Source: a bacterium
GTDB lineage: Bacteria > Sysuimicrobiota > Sysuimicrobiia > Sysuimicrobiales > Humicultoraceae
DNA length: 64,000 bases
Direction of reading: 5' to 3'
Assembly: GCA_031082185.1 (NCBI GenBank)
Contig: JAVHLI010000001.1
Location: 124,001 to 188,000, forward strand
Program-made: the position numbers and the translations under genes
Shown: positions 1 through 8,973 of the stretch, in pieces
Layout: each line of letters starts with the position of its first letter
Position numbering within the stretch: the stretch's first letter is position 1
Notes under the pieces: model-generated
Seen by the model: the letters and a program-made list of their open reading frames with translations, nothing else
What the model was told of the DNA's origin: nothing
The model's database searches: none

Positions 1-281
1 TTGCCCAGGAGCGAGGCTTCCTTCGCGGGGCGGAGGACAAAGAAGAAGAACAGCACGCCCACCAGCGCTGCCGCGGCCAGGCCACCGGCTACCGCGAGTG
101 GGAAAGGCAACTTGAAGCCGAGCAGGGTAAACGCAACGAAGGTTCCCAGGGTCGCAACATCTCCGTGCGCAAAGTTCAGCACCCTGGAACTTCTGTACAG
201 GAGCACCACGCCCAGGGCCACCAGCGCGTAGAGACTACCGGTCGCCAGGCCCCCCACCACGTACTGCGCTAGTTGTGTCAC
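1..281 (-). CDS. livH: Branched-chain amino acid ABC transporter permease LivH (N-terminal part)
   Basis: This is the first 93 codons of an inner-membrane permease that runs off the left edge. Read on the minus strand it starts at a GTG that overlaps the livM stop by four bases (GTGA). The translation begins VTQLAQYVVGGLATGSLYAL and continues through LGVVLLYRSSRVLNFAHGD. The NFAHGD stretch after a first hydrophobic segment is typical of LivH permeases in the hydrophobic amino acid uptake (HAAT) family, which import leucine, isoleucine and valine or related compounds. Its coupling to livM supports the call. The order livM-livH is the reverse of the E. coli order. The rest of the transporter (ATPases, binding protein) would lie outside the window. 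Confidence 0.9.
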   Translation of the reverse strand, partial: MTQLAQYVVGGLATGSLYALVALGVVLLYRSSRVLNFAHGDVATLGTFVAFTLLGFKLPFPLAVAGGLAAAALVGVLFFFFVLRPAKEASLLG

Positions 282-1354
282 AGCGGCCAGGCCTTGAAGT
301 ACATTTTGATCCGCACCCACCGCCCATAGATCCCACGTGGCTCAACCATCATCATCAGGATGATAGCCCCGCCATAGAAGATTGGGAGCCAATGCCTGAA
401 CCCGCTCAGGTAGTGGGGCAGGAGCGTCATGATCACTGCGCCGATGATGGCGCCGGAGACGGTTCCCAGCCCTCCGATTACGATCATCGCGAAGTAGGTG
501 ATGGACTCCAGGAATGTGAACGACTGGGGCTCTAGGTGGCGGAGGGCCTGGGCGATGATGGCGCCCGCGACCCCGGCGTAGGCGGCGCTGATCGCAAACG
601 CCAGGGTCTTGTACCAGAGCAGGTTCACCCCGGTGACCTCGGCGGCGATGTCGCTGTCGCGGATGGCGGCGAGTGCGCGGCCGATGTGCGACCGGGCAAG
701 GTTATAGCCGACCCACGAGAGTGCGACTGCCGCGCCCGCGGCCACGTAGTAGAGCTGCTGGGTTGCGGTCAATCCCGCGATTCCCAACGATAGCTGCTGG
801 ACCGGCAGGCCCGAGCGTCCGCCGGAGAGCGCCGTCCAGTTGACGAGGACCTGGTATACGGCGATACCGAATCCCATCGTTGCGATGGCCAGGTAGGGGC
901 CGGTGAGGCGCAGCGCCGGCAGGCCGACGACGAAGCCGAACCCAGCGGTGATCGCCGCCGCACCGATCCAGGCCAAGTACCAGGGGAGACCGAACTTGGC
1001 AACCAGCAGGCCCGAGGCATAAGCACCTATGGCCACGAAGCCGGCATGCCCCAGCGAGATGAGCCCGGTGAACCCGACCAGCATGTTCAGACCGACCGCC
1101 ACGATTACGTTGGCGGCCATCAGGATGGCGATGAAGAGAAGATAGCCCAGTCCGACCTTGGGCAGGAGGAAGGGCAGGGCCGCAAGCCCGGCCAACAGGG
1201 CCGCGACCGTCAACCAGCCCGTCGCTCCCTTAACCAGGTAGAGGTCGTCTTGATACCGTTCCAGCAGGCTGCTCGACACGCTGATAGGGCGGATTCGCCC
1301 AATCCGGTGCGAAGCCCTGCTTCCTGCCCGCTGTTTCGGCGGGCCCAAGCACAT
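278..1354 (-). CDS. livM: Branched-chain amino acid ABC transporter permease LivM
   Basis: A multi-spanning permease of about 330-358 residues, the usual length for LivM. The conserved block NMLVGFTGLISLGHAGFVAI near residues 90-110 is the LivM counterpart of the LivH NFAHGD region, and six or more hydrophobic segments follow. It would pair with LivH to form the membrane channel of a branched-chain amino acid or amide importer. The start is uncertain. The ATG at 1354 gives an Arg-rich leader, while an in-frame GTG at 1279 gives a leader closer to normal. Neither has a strong ribosome binding site. It is transcribed divergently from korA, and its upstream end overlaps the likely korA promoter. 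Confidence 0.9.
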   Translation of the reverse strand: MCLGPPKQRAGSRASHRIGRIRPISVSSSLLERYQDDLYLVKGATGWLTVAALLAGLAALPFLLPKVGLGYLLFIAILMAANVIVAVGLNMLVGFTGLISLGHAGFVAIGAYASGLLVAKFGLPWYLAWIGAAAITAGFGFVVGLPALRLTGPYLAIATMGFGIAVYQVLVNWTALSGGRSGLPVQQLSLGIAGLTATQQLYYVAAGAAVALSWVGYNLARSHIGRALAAIRDSDIAAEVTGVNLLWYKTLAFAISAAYAGVAGAIIAQALRHLEPQSFTFLESITYFAMIVIGGLGTVSGAIIGAVIMTLLPHYLSGFRHWLPIFYGGAIILMMMVEPRGIYGRWVRIKMYFKAWPL

Positions 1355-1380
1355 TGGCCCCTGCCGGGCTGTGCTATACT
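1354..1380 (+). promoter_or_regulatory. Possible sigma-70 type promoter for korAB
   Basis: A TATACT hexamer at 1375-1380 matches a -10 element well. TTGGCC at 1354-1359 could be the -35, but the 15-base spacing is short. It sits 55 bases before the chosen korA start, in the divergent region with livM. This is inferred from sequence similarity only. Confidence 0.35.
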
Positions 1381-1434
1381 TTTTGGGCTCATCCTGGCAT
1401 CGTTGCCCGCGCGGGCGGAAAGGACCGAACCCAG

Positions 1435-3318
1435 GTGGTCGTCAACAACCTGAAACTGCTCGTCGGGGGCGTTCAGCTTCGCGACGCGGTTACCACGGTC
1501 ACAGACATCCTCGGGAAGCTGTTTATGCGGGCCGGGCTGCACGTTCTGGCTATGGAGAGGGGATATGCCTCGACGATCTACGGCGCCCACCAGTTCGATC
1601 CGCTGGTCGTATCGGCGAGCGCCCCGCTCTCCTACGGCGACGATCGCACCGACATCCTAGTGGCCCTGGAGCACGACGCTAACCCCGACTCTTCCATCCA
1701 GCCCAACCGCGATACCATCCTGCGGCACGGCAAGAACCTGAAGGAAGGCGGGGTTCTGATCTACGACAACAGCGCCGAGACCGTGGAAACCGGCGAGCTC
1801 CAGGCGCGCGGGATCAAGGTCTTTCCTCTACCCGCCCGCCGGATCGCGCAGCGCGAGCTCAAGCTGGAGGTAACGAAAAACACGATCGTCACCGGCGCGC
1901 TGCTGCGCCTGCTCGAGTTCGACATGGACTACGTTCTCTTCGGCGCCTACCTGGAGGGGCGGTTCCTGAGCAAGGGACGTGGTGTCGTTGACATCAACCT
2001 CGAGGCCGCGCGCCGCGGCAGGGCGGCGGTGGAGGAGATCCTGTCGGGCAACGGGTGGGAATCCGTCGGCTACCGGTTGGAGCCGCAGCCCTCCGCGGAA
2101 CCGAATTTGCTGCTCACCGGCAACGAGGCGGTCGCGATGGGTTCCATCTTGGCGGGTTGCCGTTTCTACTCCGGCTACCCGATCACCCCGGCAACATCGA
2201 TCCTGGAGTTTCTTGATGTACACATGCCGCGGTATGGAGGCCGGGTGCTGCAGGGCCAGAACGAACGTGAGTCCATGAGGGCGGCGATCGGCGCCAGCAT
2301 CGCGGGGGTCCGCAGCGCCGTCGGATCGTCGGGGCCGGGGATCTCACTGAAGATCGAGGAGCTCGGGCTGGCGGGAGCCACCGAGACACCGCTGGTCATC
2401 ATTGACACGCAGCGGGCGGGTCCTGCAACCGGCATGCCCACGAAGAGCGAGCAGGGCGACCTGGCGATGGCAATCTACGCCGGGCACGGCGAGATCCCTC
2501 GGATCGTGCTCTCGGCAGGCACCATCGAGGAGTGCTACTCCCTCGCGTTCGAGGCGTTCGACCTGGCCGACAAGTACCAGTGCCCGGTATTCCTACTCAG
2601 CGACCTGACCCTGACGGACGGCCGCCAGAACCTCCCCCAATCCTTCTTCACCGAGAACCAGAAACCAATCGTCCGCCACGGGCTGGTGCGTGCCTCCGAC
2701 GTCAGGGGCGATGGCTACCACCGCTTTGAGATGACCGAGTCCGGCATCTCTCCCCGCAGCATCGTGGGCACCCCGGATGCAATCTTCAAGGTCAGCGGAA
2801 CCGAGCACGACGAGACCGGGTTGATCACCACCGATCCCTCCAAGCGCAAGGCGATATTCGAAAAGCGGATGCGCAAGATGCAGACATACCTCAAGGAAGA
2901 CGCGAAGCCGCCGCAGGTGTTCGGCTCTCCCGACGGCGTTCCGCTGCTGATCGGGTGGGGATCAACCAAGATGCCGTTGCTGGACGCGCAGGCGCGGCTT
3001 AGGGCCGAAGGAATTGACACGTGTCTGATCTACTTCACGCACATCTGGCCGTTTCCGGTCCACCTGGTGCAGCCCCTACTGCGGCAGGGGTCCATGCTGA
3101 TCGTCGTCGAGCAGAACTACGCGGGGCAGCTCGCGGACGTGATCCAGCAGGAGTGCCTGGTCGAGACGCGCCGCGTTCTCAAGTACAACGGGCGGCCTTT
3201 CTACACGGCGGACATCGCCGGAGGCGTGCGCCAGGTGCTCGCCGGAGGCACGCGCGTTGTTCGAGTGGGCGAAGAGGCGCCGGACGCCGCCATTGAGACA
3301 GTGCCGGAGGGTGACTAG
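1435..3318 (+). CDS. korA: 2-oxoacid:ferredoxin oxidoreductase, fused gamma-alpha subunit (KorA type)
   Basis: About 627 residues, the size of fused gamma-alpha subunits of 2-oxoglutarate (or other 2-oxoacid):ferredoxin oxidoreductases. These make acyl-CoA, CO2 and reduced ferredoxin with the KorB subunit. An N-terminal gamma-like domain (about residues 1-190) is followed by the pyrimidine-binding alpha domain, which begins GNEAVAMGSILAG and contains the signature YSGYPITPATSIL near residue 243. A C-terminal transketolase-like domain follows. The GTG at 1435 is preferred as the start because GGAAAGGA lies 11 bases upstream. An upstream ATG at 1354 would overlap the promoter. The gamma domain is unusual: the usual glycine-rich GEGGQG-like loop reads VGGVQLRD. 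korB follows after three bases. The exact 2-oxoacid cannot be read from sequence. Confidence 0.9.
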   Translation: MVVNNLKLLVGGVQLRDAVTTVTDILGKLFMRAGLHVLAMERGYASTIYGAHQFDPLVVSASAPLSYGDDRTDILVALEHDANPDSSIQPNRDTILRHGKNLKEGGVLIYDNSAETVETGELQARGIKVFPLPARRIAQRELKLEVTKNTIVTGALLRLLEFDMDYVLFGAYLEGRFLSKGRGVVDINLEAARRGRAAVEEILSGNGWESVGYRLEPQPSAEPNLLLTGNEAVAMGSILAGCRFYSGYPITPATSILEFLDVHMPRYGGRVLQGQNERESMRAAIGASIAGVRSAVGSSGPGISLKIEELGLAGATETPLVIIDTQRAGPATGMPTKSEQGDLAMAIYAGHGEIPRIVLSAGTIEECYSLAFEAFDLADKYQCPVFLLSDLTLTDGRQNLPQSFFTENQKPIVRHGLVRASDVRGDGYHRFEMTESGISPRSIVGTPDAIFKVSGTEHDETGLITTDPSKRKAIFEKRMRKMQTYLKEDAKPPQVFGSPDGVPLLIGWGSTKMPLLDAQARLRAEGIDTCLIYFTHIWPFPVHLVQPLLRQGSMLIVVEQNYAGQLADVIQQECLVETRRVLKYNGRPFYTADIAGGVRQVLAGGTRVVRVGEEAPDAAIETVPEGD

Positions 3319-3321
3319 AAG

Positions 3322-4191
3322 ATGAGCGCTGCGTCGCCGGAGACCGCCAGGCTGTGGGAGAAGAACGCGTTTCCCAGACACCGGATACAATGGTGCCCCG
3401 GATGCGGTGACTTCGGGGTCCTGGCCGCGCTGAAGACGGCCCTGGTGCGGATAGGCGTCTCGCCGCACGAGGTCCTCCTGGTCGGAGGAATAGGCTGCTC
3501 GGGCCAGACCCGCAACTACCTCAACGGCAACGGGTTCCACGGCACGCACGGCGGCCCACTGGGGTACGCGCTGGGCGCCAAGATGGCCGTCCCCGACCTT
3601 ACGGTGATCGCACTGGCCGGAGACGGCGACACGCTGGCCATAGGGATGGAGAGCTTCATCCACGTCTGCCGCCGTGACCCGGCGATGACGCTGATTATGA
3701 TGAACAACGGCGTCTACGGATTGACCAGGGGCCAGGACTCCCCGACCACGGGACTCGGCCAGATCATGGAGGAGCACACCGAAGAGCATCCACCGTTCGT
3801 TGATCCGGCGCGGCTGGCGATCACCGCGGGCGCGACCTTCGTGGCGCAGTCGTTCTCCGGGGACCCCAAGCACTGTGCCGAGATCTATGCCCAGGCTTTT
3901 CGGCACCCCGGTTTCGCCATGGTCAACGACTTCTCGCCGTGTGTTACCTACAATAAGTTCAACACCTCCGGTTGGTACAGGGAGCACTCGGAGCACATCC
4001 CAGATGGACACGACGCTTCGGACAAAGCCGCCGCTTGGGCGCTGCTCGACGACTTCGATCGGAGGGGGAAGCTGCCGCTGGGTGTCATCTACCGCGCGCC
4101 CAGGCACAAGAAGGCCCACGCGCGGCTTCCGGTTTGGGAGGAAGAGCTGGCCGGGATAGACCCCGAGCCGATGTTCAGCGTGTTCCGCTAG
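3322..4191 (+). CDS. korB: 2-oxoacid:ferredoxin oxidoreductase beta subunit (KorB type)
   Basis: This 289-residue subunit binds thiamine diphosphate and carries Cys ligands for a 4Fe-4S cluster. The motif WCPGCGDFG at residues 24-32 is the family signature. The thiamine diphosphate motif runs from GDGD near residue 100 to MMNNGVYGLTRGQDSPTTG near 130. A strong ribosome binding site (GGAGGGTGA), overlapping the end of korA, supports the ATG at 3322. It forms the heterodimer partner of KorA. The lack of separate gamma and delta genes fits the two-subunit KorAB type rather than the four-subunit pyruvate enzyme. The gene ends 11 bases before the convergent acyl-CoA ligase gene. Confidence 0.93.
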   Translation: MSAASPETARLWEKNAFPRHRIQWCPGCGDFGVLAALKTALVRIGVSPHEVLLVGGIGCSGQTRNYLNGNGFHGTHGGPLGYALGAKMAVPDLTVIALAGDGDTLAIGMESFIHVCRRDPAMTLIMMNNGVYGLTRGQDSPTTGLGQIMEEHTEEHPPFVDPARLAITAGATFVAQSFSGDPKHCAEIYAQAFRHPGFAMVNDFSPCVTYNKFNTSGWYREHSEHIPDGHDASDKAAAWALLDDFDRRGKLPLGVIYRAPRHKKAHARLPVWEEELAGIDPEPMFSVFR

Positions 4192-4201
4192 GGCTGCCCT
4201 A

Positions 4202-5896
4202 CTAGAGTTGCCCGGCGCGGGCCTCCTCGGCCAGAACCCGGCGCAGCACCTTCCCGATCAGGGACTTGGGCAGGGTTTCCCGGAACTCAATCTCCTTCGG
4301 GACTTTGTACCGGGCCAGGTGGTCCCTGCAGTATGCAAGGATCTCCTCCTCGGTGGCCTGGGCGCCGGGCTTCAGCACCACGAAGGCCTTCCCCACCTCG
4401 CCCTTGTGAGGGTCGGGTACGCCCACCAGTGCCGCCTCCAGCACCGCGGGGTGCGCGAAGAGCACCTCCTCAACCTCCCGCGGATAGACGTTGAGGCCGC
4501 CGGTGATCAGCATCTCCTTCTTGCGGTCCACGATGTAGAAGAACCCATCCTCGTCCATTTTGGCGACGTCGCCGGTGAACAGCCACTCGTCGCGCAGCGC
4601 GGATGCCGTCTCGGCCAGCTTGTTCCAGTAGCCGGCCATCACCTGCGGTCCCCGGACGGCCAGCTCGCCGGCCTCGCCCTTCGGCAGCGTGACGGTTCCT
4701 TCCTCGAGGTCCACGATCCGCGCGTCGGTGTCCGACACCGGGATGCCGATGCTGCCCGGTTTGCGCAGCCCTTTCAGCGGGTTGACATGGGTCACCGGCG
4801 AGGACTCGGTGAGGCCGTATCCCTCAACAAGGGTGCCTCCGGTGACGCGCTCGAAACGCGACTGCACCTCGGCGGGCAGCGCCGCGGCGCCGCTGATGCA
4901 GGCGCGAACCGAACTGAGGTCGTAGCGGCCGACCGCTGGATGGCCGGCCAGCGCGTTGTAGAGGGTCGGGACTCCCGGAAGCTGGTCCGGCTTGTAGCGG
5001 GCGATGATCTTGAGTACGGCCTCCGCCTCGAACCGCGGGACTAGCACCATGCGACCGCCCCTCAGTAGGGTGCCGTTCATCACGACCGTCATCGCGTAGG
5101 AGTGGAAGAGCGGCAGCACTCCCACGGTTGTGCCGGTCGCGTCCGGCGGCGTAACGTACCAGTGGGCGCTCTGGTAGGCGTTGGCCACCAGGTTGCCGTG
5201 GGTAAGCATGGCGGCCTTGGGCGTGCCGGTTGTGCCGCCGGTGTAGAGCAGCACGGCTGTGTCGGCGCCCCCCTGATCCGCCTGCACCGCAAGTGGGGGC
5301 CCGGCAATCACGGCATTGAATGGGTGCGTTGTGGCGTCGGGGATGATTCTGGGCCACTCCCCGCGGTGTCTGGCGCGCAGGGGATACAGCATGCGCAACG
5401 GTGCCGGGAAGAACTCGTTGATGCGCGTCACGATGACGTGCGCGAGGCGGCTGCCGGCCTTCGCGGCCATTACGCGCCCTGCGAACAGGTCGAGCGTCAC
5501 GGCGATTGAGGCCCCACAGTCGGCGAGCTGCCCGGCGATCTCCCGTTCCACGTAGAGTGGGTTGAAGGGCACGACGACGCCGCCGGCCTTCAGGGTCCCA
5601 TAGTAGGCGATCACGAACTGGGGGCAGTTGGGCAGGTGGAGCGACACCCGTTCGCCGGGCTCCAGGCCCATCGCCTGGAGGCCTCCGGCAAACCGGTCGG
5701 CCAGGTCGCGTAGTGCCTTGTAGGTTAGATCGCGGCCGAAGAACGTGACCGCCGGGCGGTCGGGATATCGCTCGGCGGCATCGTCCAGCAGGTGCTGTAG
5801 CGGCCGGGCCGGGTAGACGATAGTCTTGGGCACACCGGGCTCGTAGTGCCGCAGCCACGGCCGCAACTCAAGCAGTGCCTGGTCGTCCATGCCCAC
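4202..5896 (-). CDS. fadD: Long-chain fatty acid--CoA ligase (AMP-binding, FadD-like)
   Basis: 564 residues, typical for ANL-superfamily acyl-CoA synthetases, which activate a carboxylic acid with ATP to an acyl-adenylate and then to acyl-CoA. The P-loop motif LLYTGGTTGTPKAAMLTH lies near residues 215-232. Later motifs are VEGYGLTESSPVTHVNP, the TGD motif in WLFTGDVAKMDEDG, the hinge DRKKEMLITGGLNVYP, and a C-terminal PKSLIGKVLRR carrying the catalytic Lys. It is the last gene of a four-gene minus-strand run (FadN-type enzyme, thiolase, acyl-CoA dehydrogenase, ligase), so fatty acids are the likely substrate. Chain length is not evident. Confidence 0.92.
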   Translation of the reverse strand: MGMDDQALLELRPWLRHYEPGVPKTIVYPARPLQHLLDDAAERYPDRPAVTFFGRDLTYKALRDLADRFAGGLQAMGLEPGERVSLHLPNCPQFVIAYYGTLKAGGVVVPFNPLYVEREIAGQLADCGASIAVTLDLFAGRVMAAKAGSRLAHVIVTRINEFFPAPLRMLYPLRARHRGEWPRIIPDATTHPFNAVIAGPPLAVQADQGGADTAVLLYTGGTTGTPKAAMLTHGNLVANAYQSAHWYVTPPDATGTTVGVLPLFHSYAMTVVMNGTLLRGGRMVLVPRFEAEAVLKIIARYKPDQLPGVPTLYNALAGHPAVGRYDLSSVRACISGAAALPAEVQSRFERVTGGTLVEGYGLTESSPVTHVNPLKGLRKPGSIGIPVSDTDARIVDLEEGTVTLPKGEAGELAVRGPQVMAGYWNKLAETASALRDEWLFTGDVAKMDEDGFFYIVDRKKEMLITGGLNVYPREVEEVLFAHPAVLEAALVGVPDPHKGEVGKAFVVLKPGAQATEEEILAYCRDHLARYKVPKEIEFRETLPKSLIGKVLRRVLAEEARAGQL

Positions 5897-5918
5897 CCCG
5901 CGGGCGCCTTAAGCTCCT

Positions 5919-7697
5919 CTACGTGACGTACTTGCCTGCGTTGATCACCGCCCGGGCAATCTGGCGCCCGAGGCTCACCGTGTTCACCGGGGGGATCTTG
6001 AGGAACCGGCGCAGACCGGACAGCATGGTGCGCAGCGTGTCGCCATCCTCCGTGGCGGCCAGCACCCTCCGTGCGTTGGTCTCGATGCGCGGCAGCGCGT
6101 CGTCGAGGAAGTATGCGGCCATCGCGGCCTGCAGCCCCGCGGAGGCCCCGCCGCGGGAAGCGGTCTTGGCGGCCCGCAGCACCGCACTCTCGATGGCGAA
6201 CAGGTCGATCGCCATGTCGGCTATGCCGCCCAGAATCTCCTGTTGGTTCTCCAGCTCGGTGAGGTACTTCTGGGTGGCGGCGCCGGCCGCAAACAGAACT
6301 GCCCGGCGCGCGGCTTCCACCAGGCGACGCTCTTCGGCGAGCGGTCCGGAGGTCGCGCCATCTCCCCCGACCGTCGGAGAGAGCATCTCGCCCGCCACCT
6401 TCTGCGCGGCTGCGAACAGCCCCAACCGGCCCTTCTGCGCCCGCCGCAGCAGCATGGCGGGGATGAGCAGCCGGTTGACCTCGTTCGTGCCCTCGAAGAT
6501 TCTATTGATGCGCGCGTCGCGGTAGGCACGCGCCACCGGGTACTCCTCCACGTAGCCGTAGCCGCCGTGGATCTGCAGCGCCTCGTCCACTACCGCGTCG
6601 AGCACCTCGGAGCAGAAGACCTTGTTAGCCGAGCACTCGATCGCATACTCTTCCAGCGCCGCGACCACCTGGCCGCTTTCATGGGCGTCGCCGCCGAGCG
6701 CCTCGCTGATCAGCCCCCCGGTTCGATAGAGCATGCTCTCGGCGGCAAATGTCGCCGCGGCCATCCGCGCCAGCTTCTGCTGGATCAACCCGAACTCGGC
6801 GATGGCCTTGCCGAACTGTTTGCGCTCGTTCGCGTAGACGACGGCCTCGCGAATCGCGAAGCGCGCCCCCCCCACGCACCCGGCCGCCAGGTAGAAGCGA
6901 CCGACGTTGAGGATGTTGAAGGCGATCTTGTGTCCCTGGCCGATCTCGCCCAGCAGGTTGGCGGCCGGCACCCGCGCGTTCTCGAGGAAGATCGAGGCGG
7001 TCGAGGTGCCCTTGATCCCCAGCTTGTGCTCTTCTTCGCCTATCGTGACCCCTTCGGTGCCGCGTTCCACGATGAAGCAGGAGTGGTGCTCGCCGTCCAC
7101 TTTGGCGTAGACGATGTAGAGGTCCGCCATCATCGCGTTCGTGATGAACTGCTTGACGCCTGTTATCATGTAGTAAGAGCCGTCCGGGCTGCGCGTCGCG
7201 CGCGCGCGTATGGCCATCGCGTCGGAGCCGGCGGTGGGCTCGGTCAGGGCGTAGCTACCGATCCACTCCCCCGATGCCAGCTTGGGCAGGTACTTCTGCT
7301 TCTGCTCCTCGGTGCCGAAGAACACGATGGGCAGCGTCCCGATGCCGGTGTGCGCGCTCACCATGACCGCGAACGAGGCCGCCGAGCTCATGGCGTCCTT
7401 TACTACCAGCGCGGAGATCTTGTCCAAGCCGCTGCCGCCGTAGGCTTCGGGCACGTCGGCTCCCAGGAAGCCCAGTTCCCCAAACGCGCGGAACTGCTTG
7501 ATCGCCTGATCCCAGTTGTGCTCCTCGGTTTCCTTGATGTGCGGGAGAACCTCCTGCTCGACGAACTGCTCCACCGTGCGCTGGACCATGCGGTGGTCGT
7601 CCGTCAGATCCTCCGGGGTGAAGACCGCCTCCGGGAGCGTGGACCCGACGACGAATCCGCCACCGGGGATCGTGACCTGCGCCGACTTAGCATCCAT
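5919..7697 (-). CDS. Acyl-CoA dehydrogenase (long C-terminal extension, VLCAD/FadE-like)
   Basis: A flavin-dependent acyl-CoA dehydrogenase that would carry out the first oxidation step of beta-oxidation. The FAD/substrate signature YALTEPTAGSDAMAIRA lies near residues 150-165, and QIHGGYGYVEEYPVARAYRDARI is followed by RIFEGTNEVNRLLIP near residue 395. At 592 residues it is longer than the standard 380-residue enzymes. The extra roughly 170 C-terminal residues resemble the helical tail of very-long-chain dehydrogenases and of the Bacillus FadE type. It lies 13 bases downstream of the thiolase gene and 22 bases upstream of the ligase gene, in one operon. Confidence 0.93.
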   Translation of the reverse strand: MDAKSAQVTIPGGGFVVGSTLPEAVFTPEDLTDDHRMVQRTVEQFVEQEVLPHIKETEEHNWDQAIKQFRAFGELGFLGADVPEAYGGSGLDKISALVVKDAMSSAASFAVMVSAHTGIGTLPIVFFGTEEQKQKYLPKLASGEWIGSYALTEPTAGSDAMAIRARATRSPDGSYYMITGVKQFITNAMMADLYIVYAKVDGEHHSCFIVERGTEGVTIGEEEHKLGIKGTSTASIFLENARVPAANLLGEIGQGHKIAFNILNVGRFYLAAGCVGGARFAIREAVVYANERKQFGKAIAEFGLIQQKLARMAAATFAAESMLYRTGGLISEALGGDAHESGQVVAALEEYAIECSANKVFCSEVLDAVVDEALQIHGGYGYVEEYPVARAYRDARINRIFEGTNEVNRLLIPAMLLRRAQKGRLGLFAAAQKVAGEMLSPTVGGDGATSGPLAEERRLVEAARRAVLFAAGAATQKYLTELENQQEILGGIADMAIDLFAIESAVLRAAKTASRGGASAGLQAAMAAYFLDDALPRIETNARRVLAATEDGDTLRTMLSGLRRFLKIPPVNTVSLGRQIARAVINAGKYVT

Positions 7698-7710
7698 GGG
7701 TTCGCTCCTC

Positions 7711-8889
7711 CTATGCCGTCTCGAAGATACCCGCCGCGCCCATACCGCCGCCGATGCACATCGTCACCATTCCGTAACGTGCCTTGCGTCGGCGCATCTC
7801 GTATAGCAAAGTCGCGGTGAGCTTTGCGCCGGTGCAACCCAGCGGGTGGCCCAGCGCGATGGCTCCGCCGTTGACGTTGACTCGGTCCGGATCCAGCCCT
7901 GCCAGCCGGATCACCGCGACCCCCTGCGCCGCGAAGGCCTCGTTCAGCTCGATCACCCCGATGTCATCGAGCTTCAACCCGGCCAACTTCAGGGCCTTAG
8001 GGATGGCCTTGACCGGGCCTATTCCCATCTCCTCCGGGGCCACCCCGGCCACCGCGAACGAGCGGAGGACGCCCAGCGGCTTTGCCCGCAGCTTCCTGGC
8101 GCGCCCGGCGGACATGATCACCGCCGCGGCCGCGCCGTCGCTGGTCTGCGAGGAGTTGCCCGCGGTGATCGTCCCTTTGGTGGAAAAGGCCGGCCTGAGC
8201 TTGGCAAGGGCCGCCAGAGAGGTGTCGGCACGAATGCCCTCGTCCGCCACCAGGTTGATCTCCTCGCGCCGAGGCCGGCCGTTGTCAGTGGTCCACCGCG
8301 TGGTGGCGACCGGCACGATCTCTTCGTCGAACTTTCCCGCCTTCTGGGCGGCGGCCGCGTTCACGTGGCTGCGCAGGGCCAACTGATCCTGGTCCTCGCG
8401 GGAGATGCCGTAGCGCTCGGCCACGATCTCCGCGGTCAGGCCCATGGAAAGGTGGACTTCCGGCCAGTGCTCGGCAAAGTAGGGATTTGGAGCGTACTTG
8501 TTCCCGGTCATCGGCACCATGCTCATGCTCTCGGTGCCGCCGGCCACAACAACCTCGTGCTGCCCGGTCATAACCTGGTGGACGGCTATGGCGATCGCCT
8601 GCAGGCCTGATGAGCAGTACCGGTTGATCGTCATCCCGGAGGTGGTGATGGGCAGACCGGCGCGCAGCGCCACCACCCTGGCCACGTTCATCCCTTGCTC
8701 CGCTTCAGGGAAGGCGCAGCCGAGGATGCAGTCCTCGACCTCCTGGGGGTCAAGTCCCGCAACCCTCCTCACCGCTTCCCGGACGGCGATTGCGGCCAGC
8801 TCGTCGGGCCGGGTGTCTTTCAGAACCCCGCGCGGCGCCTTGCCCACCGCGGTGCGCACGGACGAAACGATGACTGCTTCTCTCATCAC
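7711..8889 (-). CDS. fadA: Acetyl-CoA acyltransferase (thiolase)
   Basis: 392 residues, the standard thiolase length. It cleaves 3-ketoacyl-CoA with CoA in the last step of beta-oxidation. The nucleophilic Cys lies in [18 protein letters not shown] near residue 90. The catalytic His is in [12 protein letters not shown] near 350, and the C-terminal Cys is in [13 protein letters not shown] near 380. An upstream ribosome binding site (AGGGAG) supports the ATG at 8889. It sits between the FadN-type gene and the acyl-CoA dehydrogenase gene, which favours degradation over acetoacetyl-CoA synthesis. Confidence 0.95.
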   Translation of the reverse strand: MMREAVIVSSVRTAVGKAPRGVLKDTRPDELAAIAVREAVRRVAGLDPQEVEDCILGCAFPEAEQGMNVARVVALRAGLPITTSGMTINRYCSSGLQAIAIAVHQVMTGQHEVVVAGGTESMSMVPMTGNKYAPNPYFAEHWPEVHLSMGLTAEIVAERYGISREDQDQLALRSHVNAAAAQKAGKFDEEIVPVATTRWTTDNGRPRREEINLVADEGIRADTSLAALAKLRPAFSTKGTITAGNSSQTSDGAAAAVIMSAGRARKLRAKPLGVLRSFAVAGVAPEEMGIGPVKAIPKALKLAGLKLDDIGVIELNEAFAAQGVAVIRLAGLDPDRVNVNGGAIALGHPLGCTGAKLTATLLYEMRRRKARYGMVTMCIGGGMGAAGIFETA

Positions 8890-8939
8890 AAGGCTCCCTT
8901 CTTTAGACCGGCGCCTATCGCGCCGCCAGAACCCGCATA

Positions 8940-8973
8940 GCTAGTTGCGCAGCGGCCGCTAGTTGCGCAGCGG
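8940..8973. repeat. 18-bp tandem duplication spanning the fadN-like stop codon
   Basis: The 15-base unit CTAGTTGCGCAGCGG occurs at 8941-8955 and again at 8959-8973, each preceded by G. The period is 18 bases, or six codons. On the minus strand each copy encodes LRN followed by a TAG stop. The end of the gene, including its stop, has therefore been duplicated and the second copy lies in the 3' untranslated region. Confidence 0.85.

Noticed and set aside
6243-7820. Long plus-strand open frame opposite the acyl-CoA dehydrogenase gene
   Set aside because: It mirrors a well-supported gene on the other strand; its translation is rich in Arg, His and Val with no known motif, as expected of the antisense of high-GC coding DNA.
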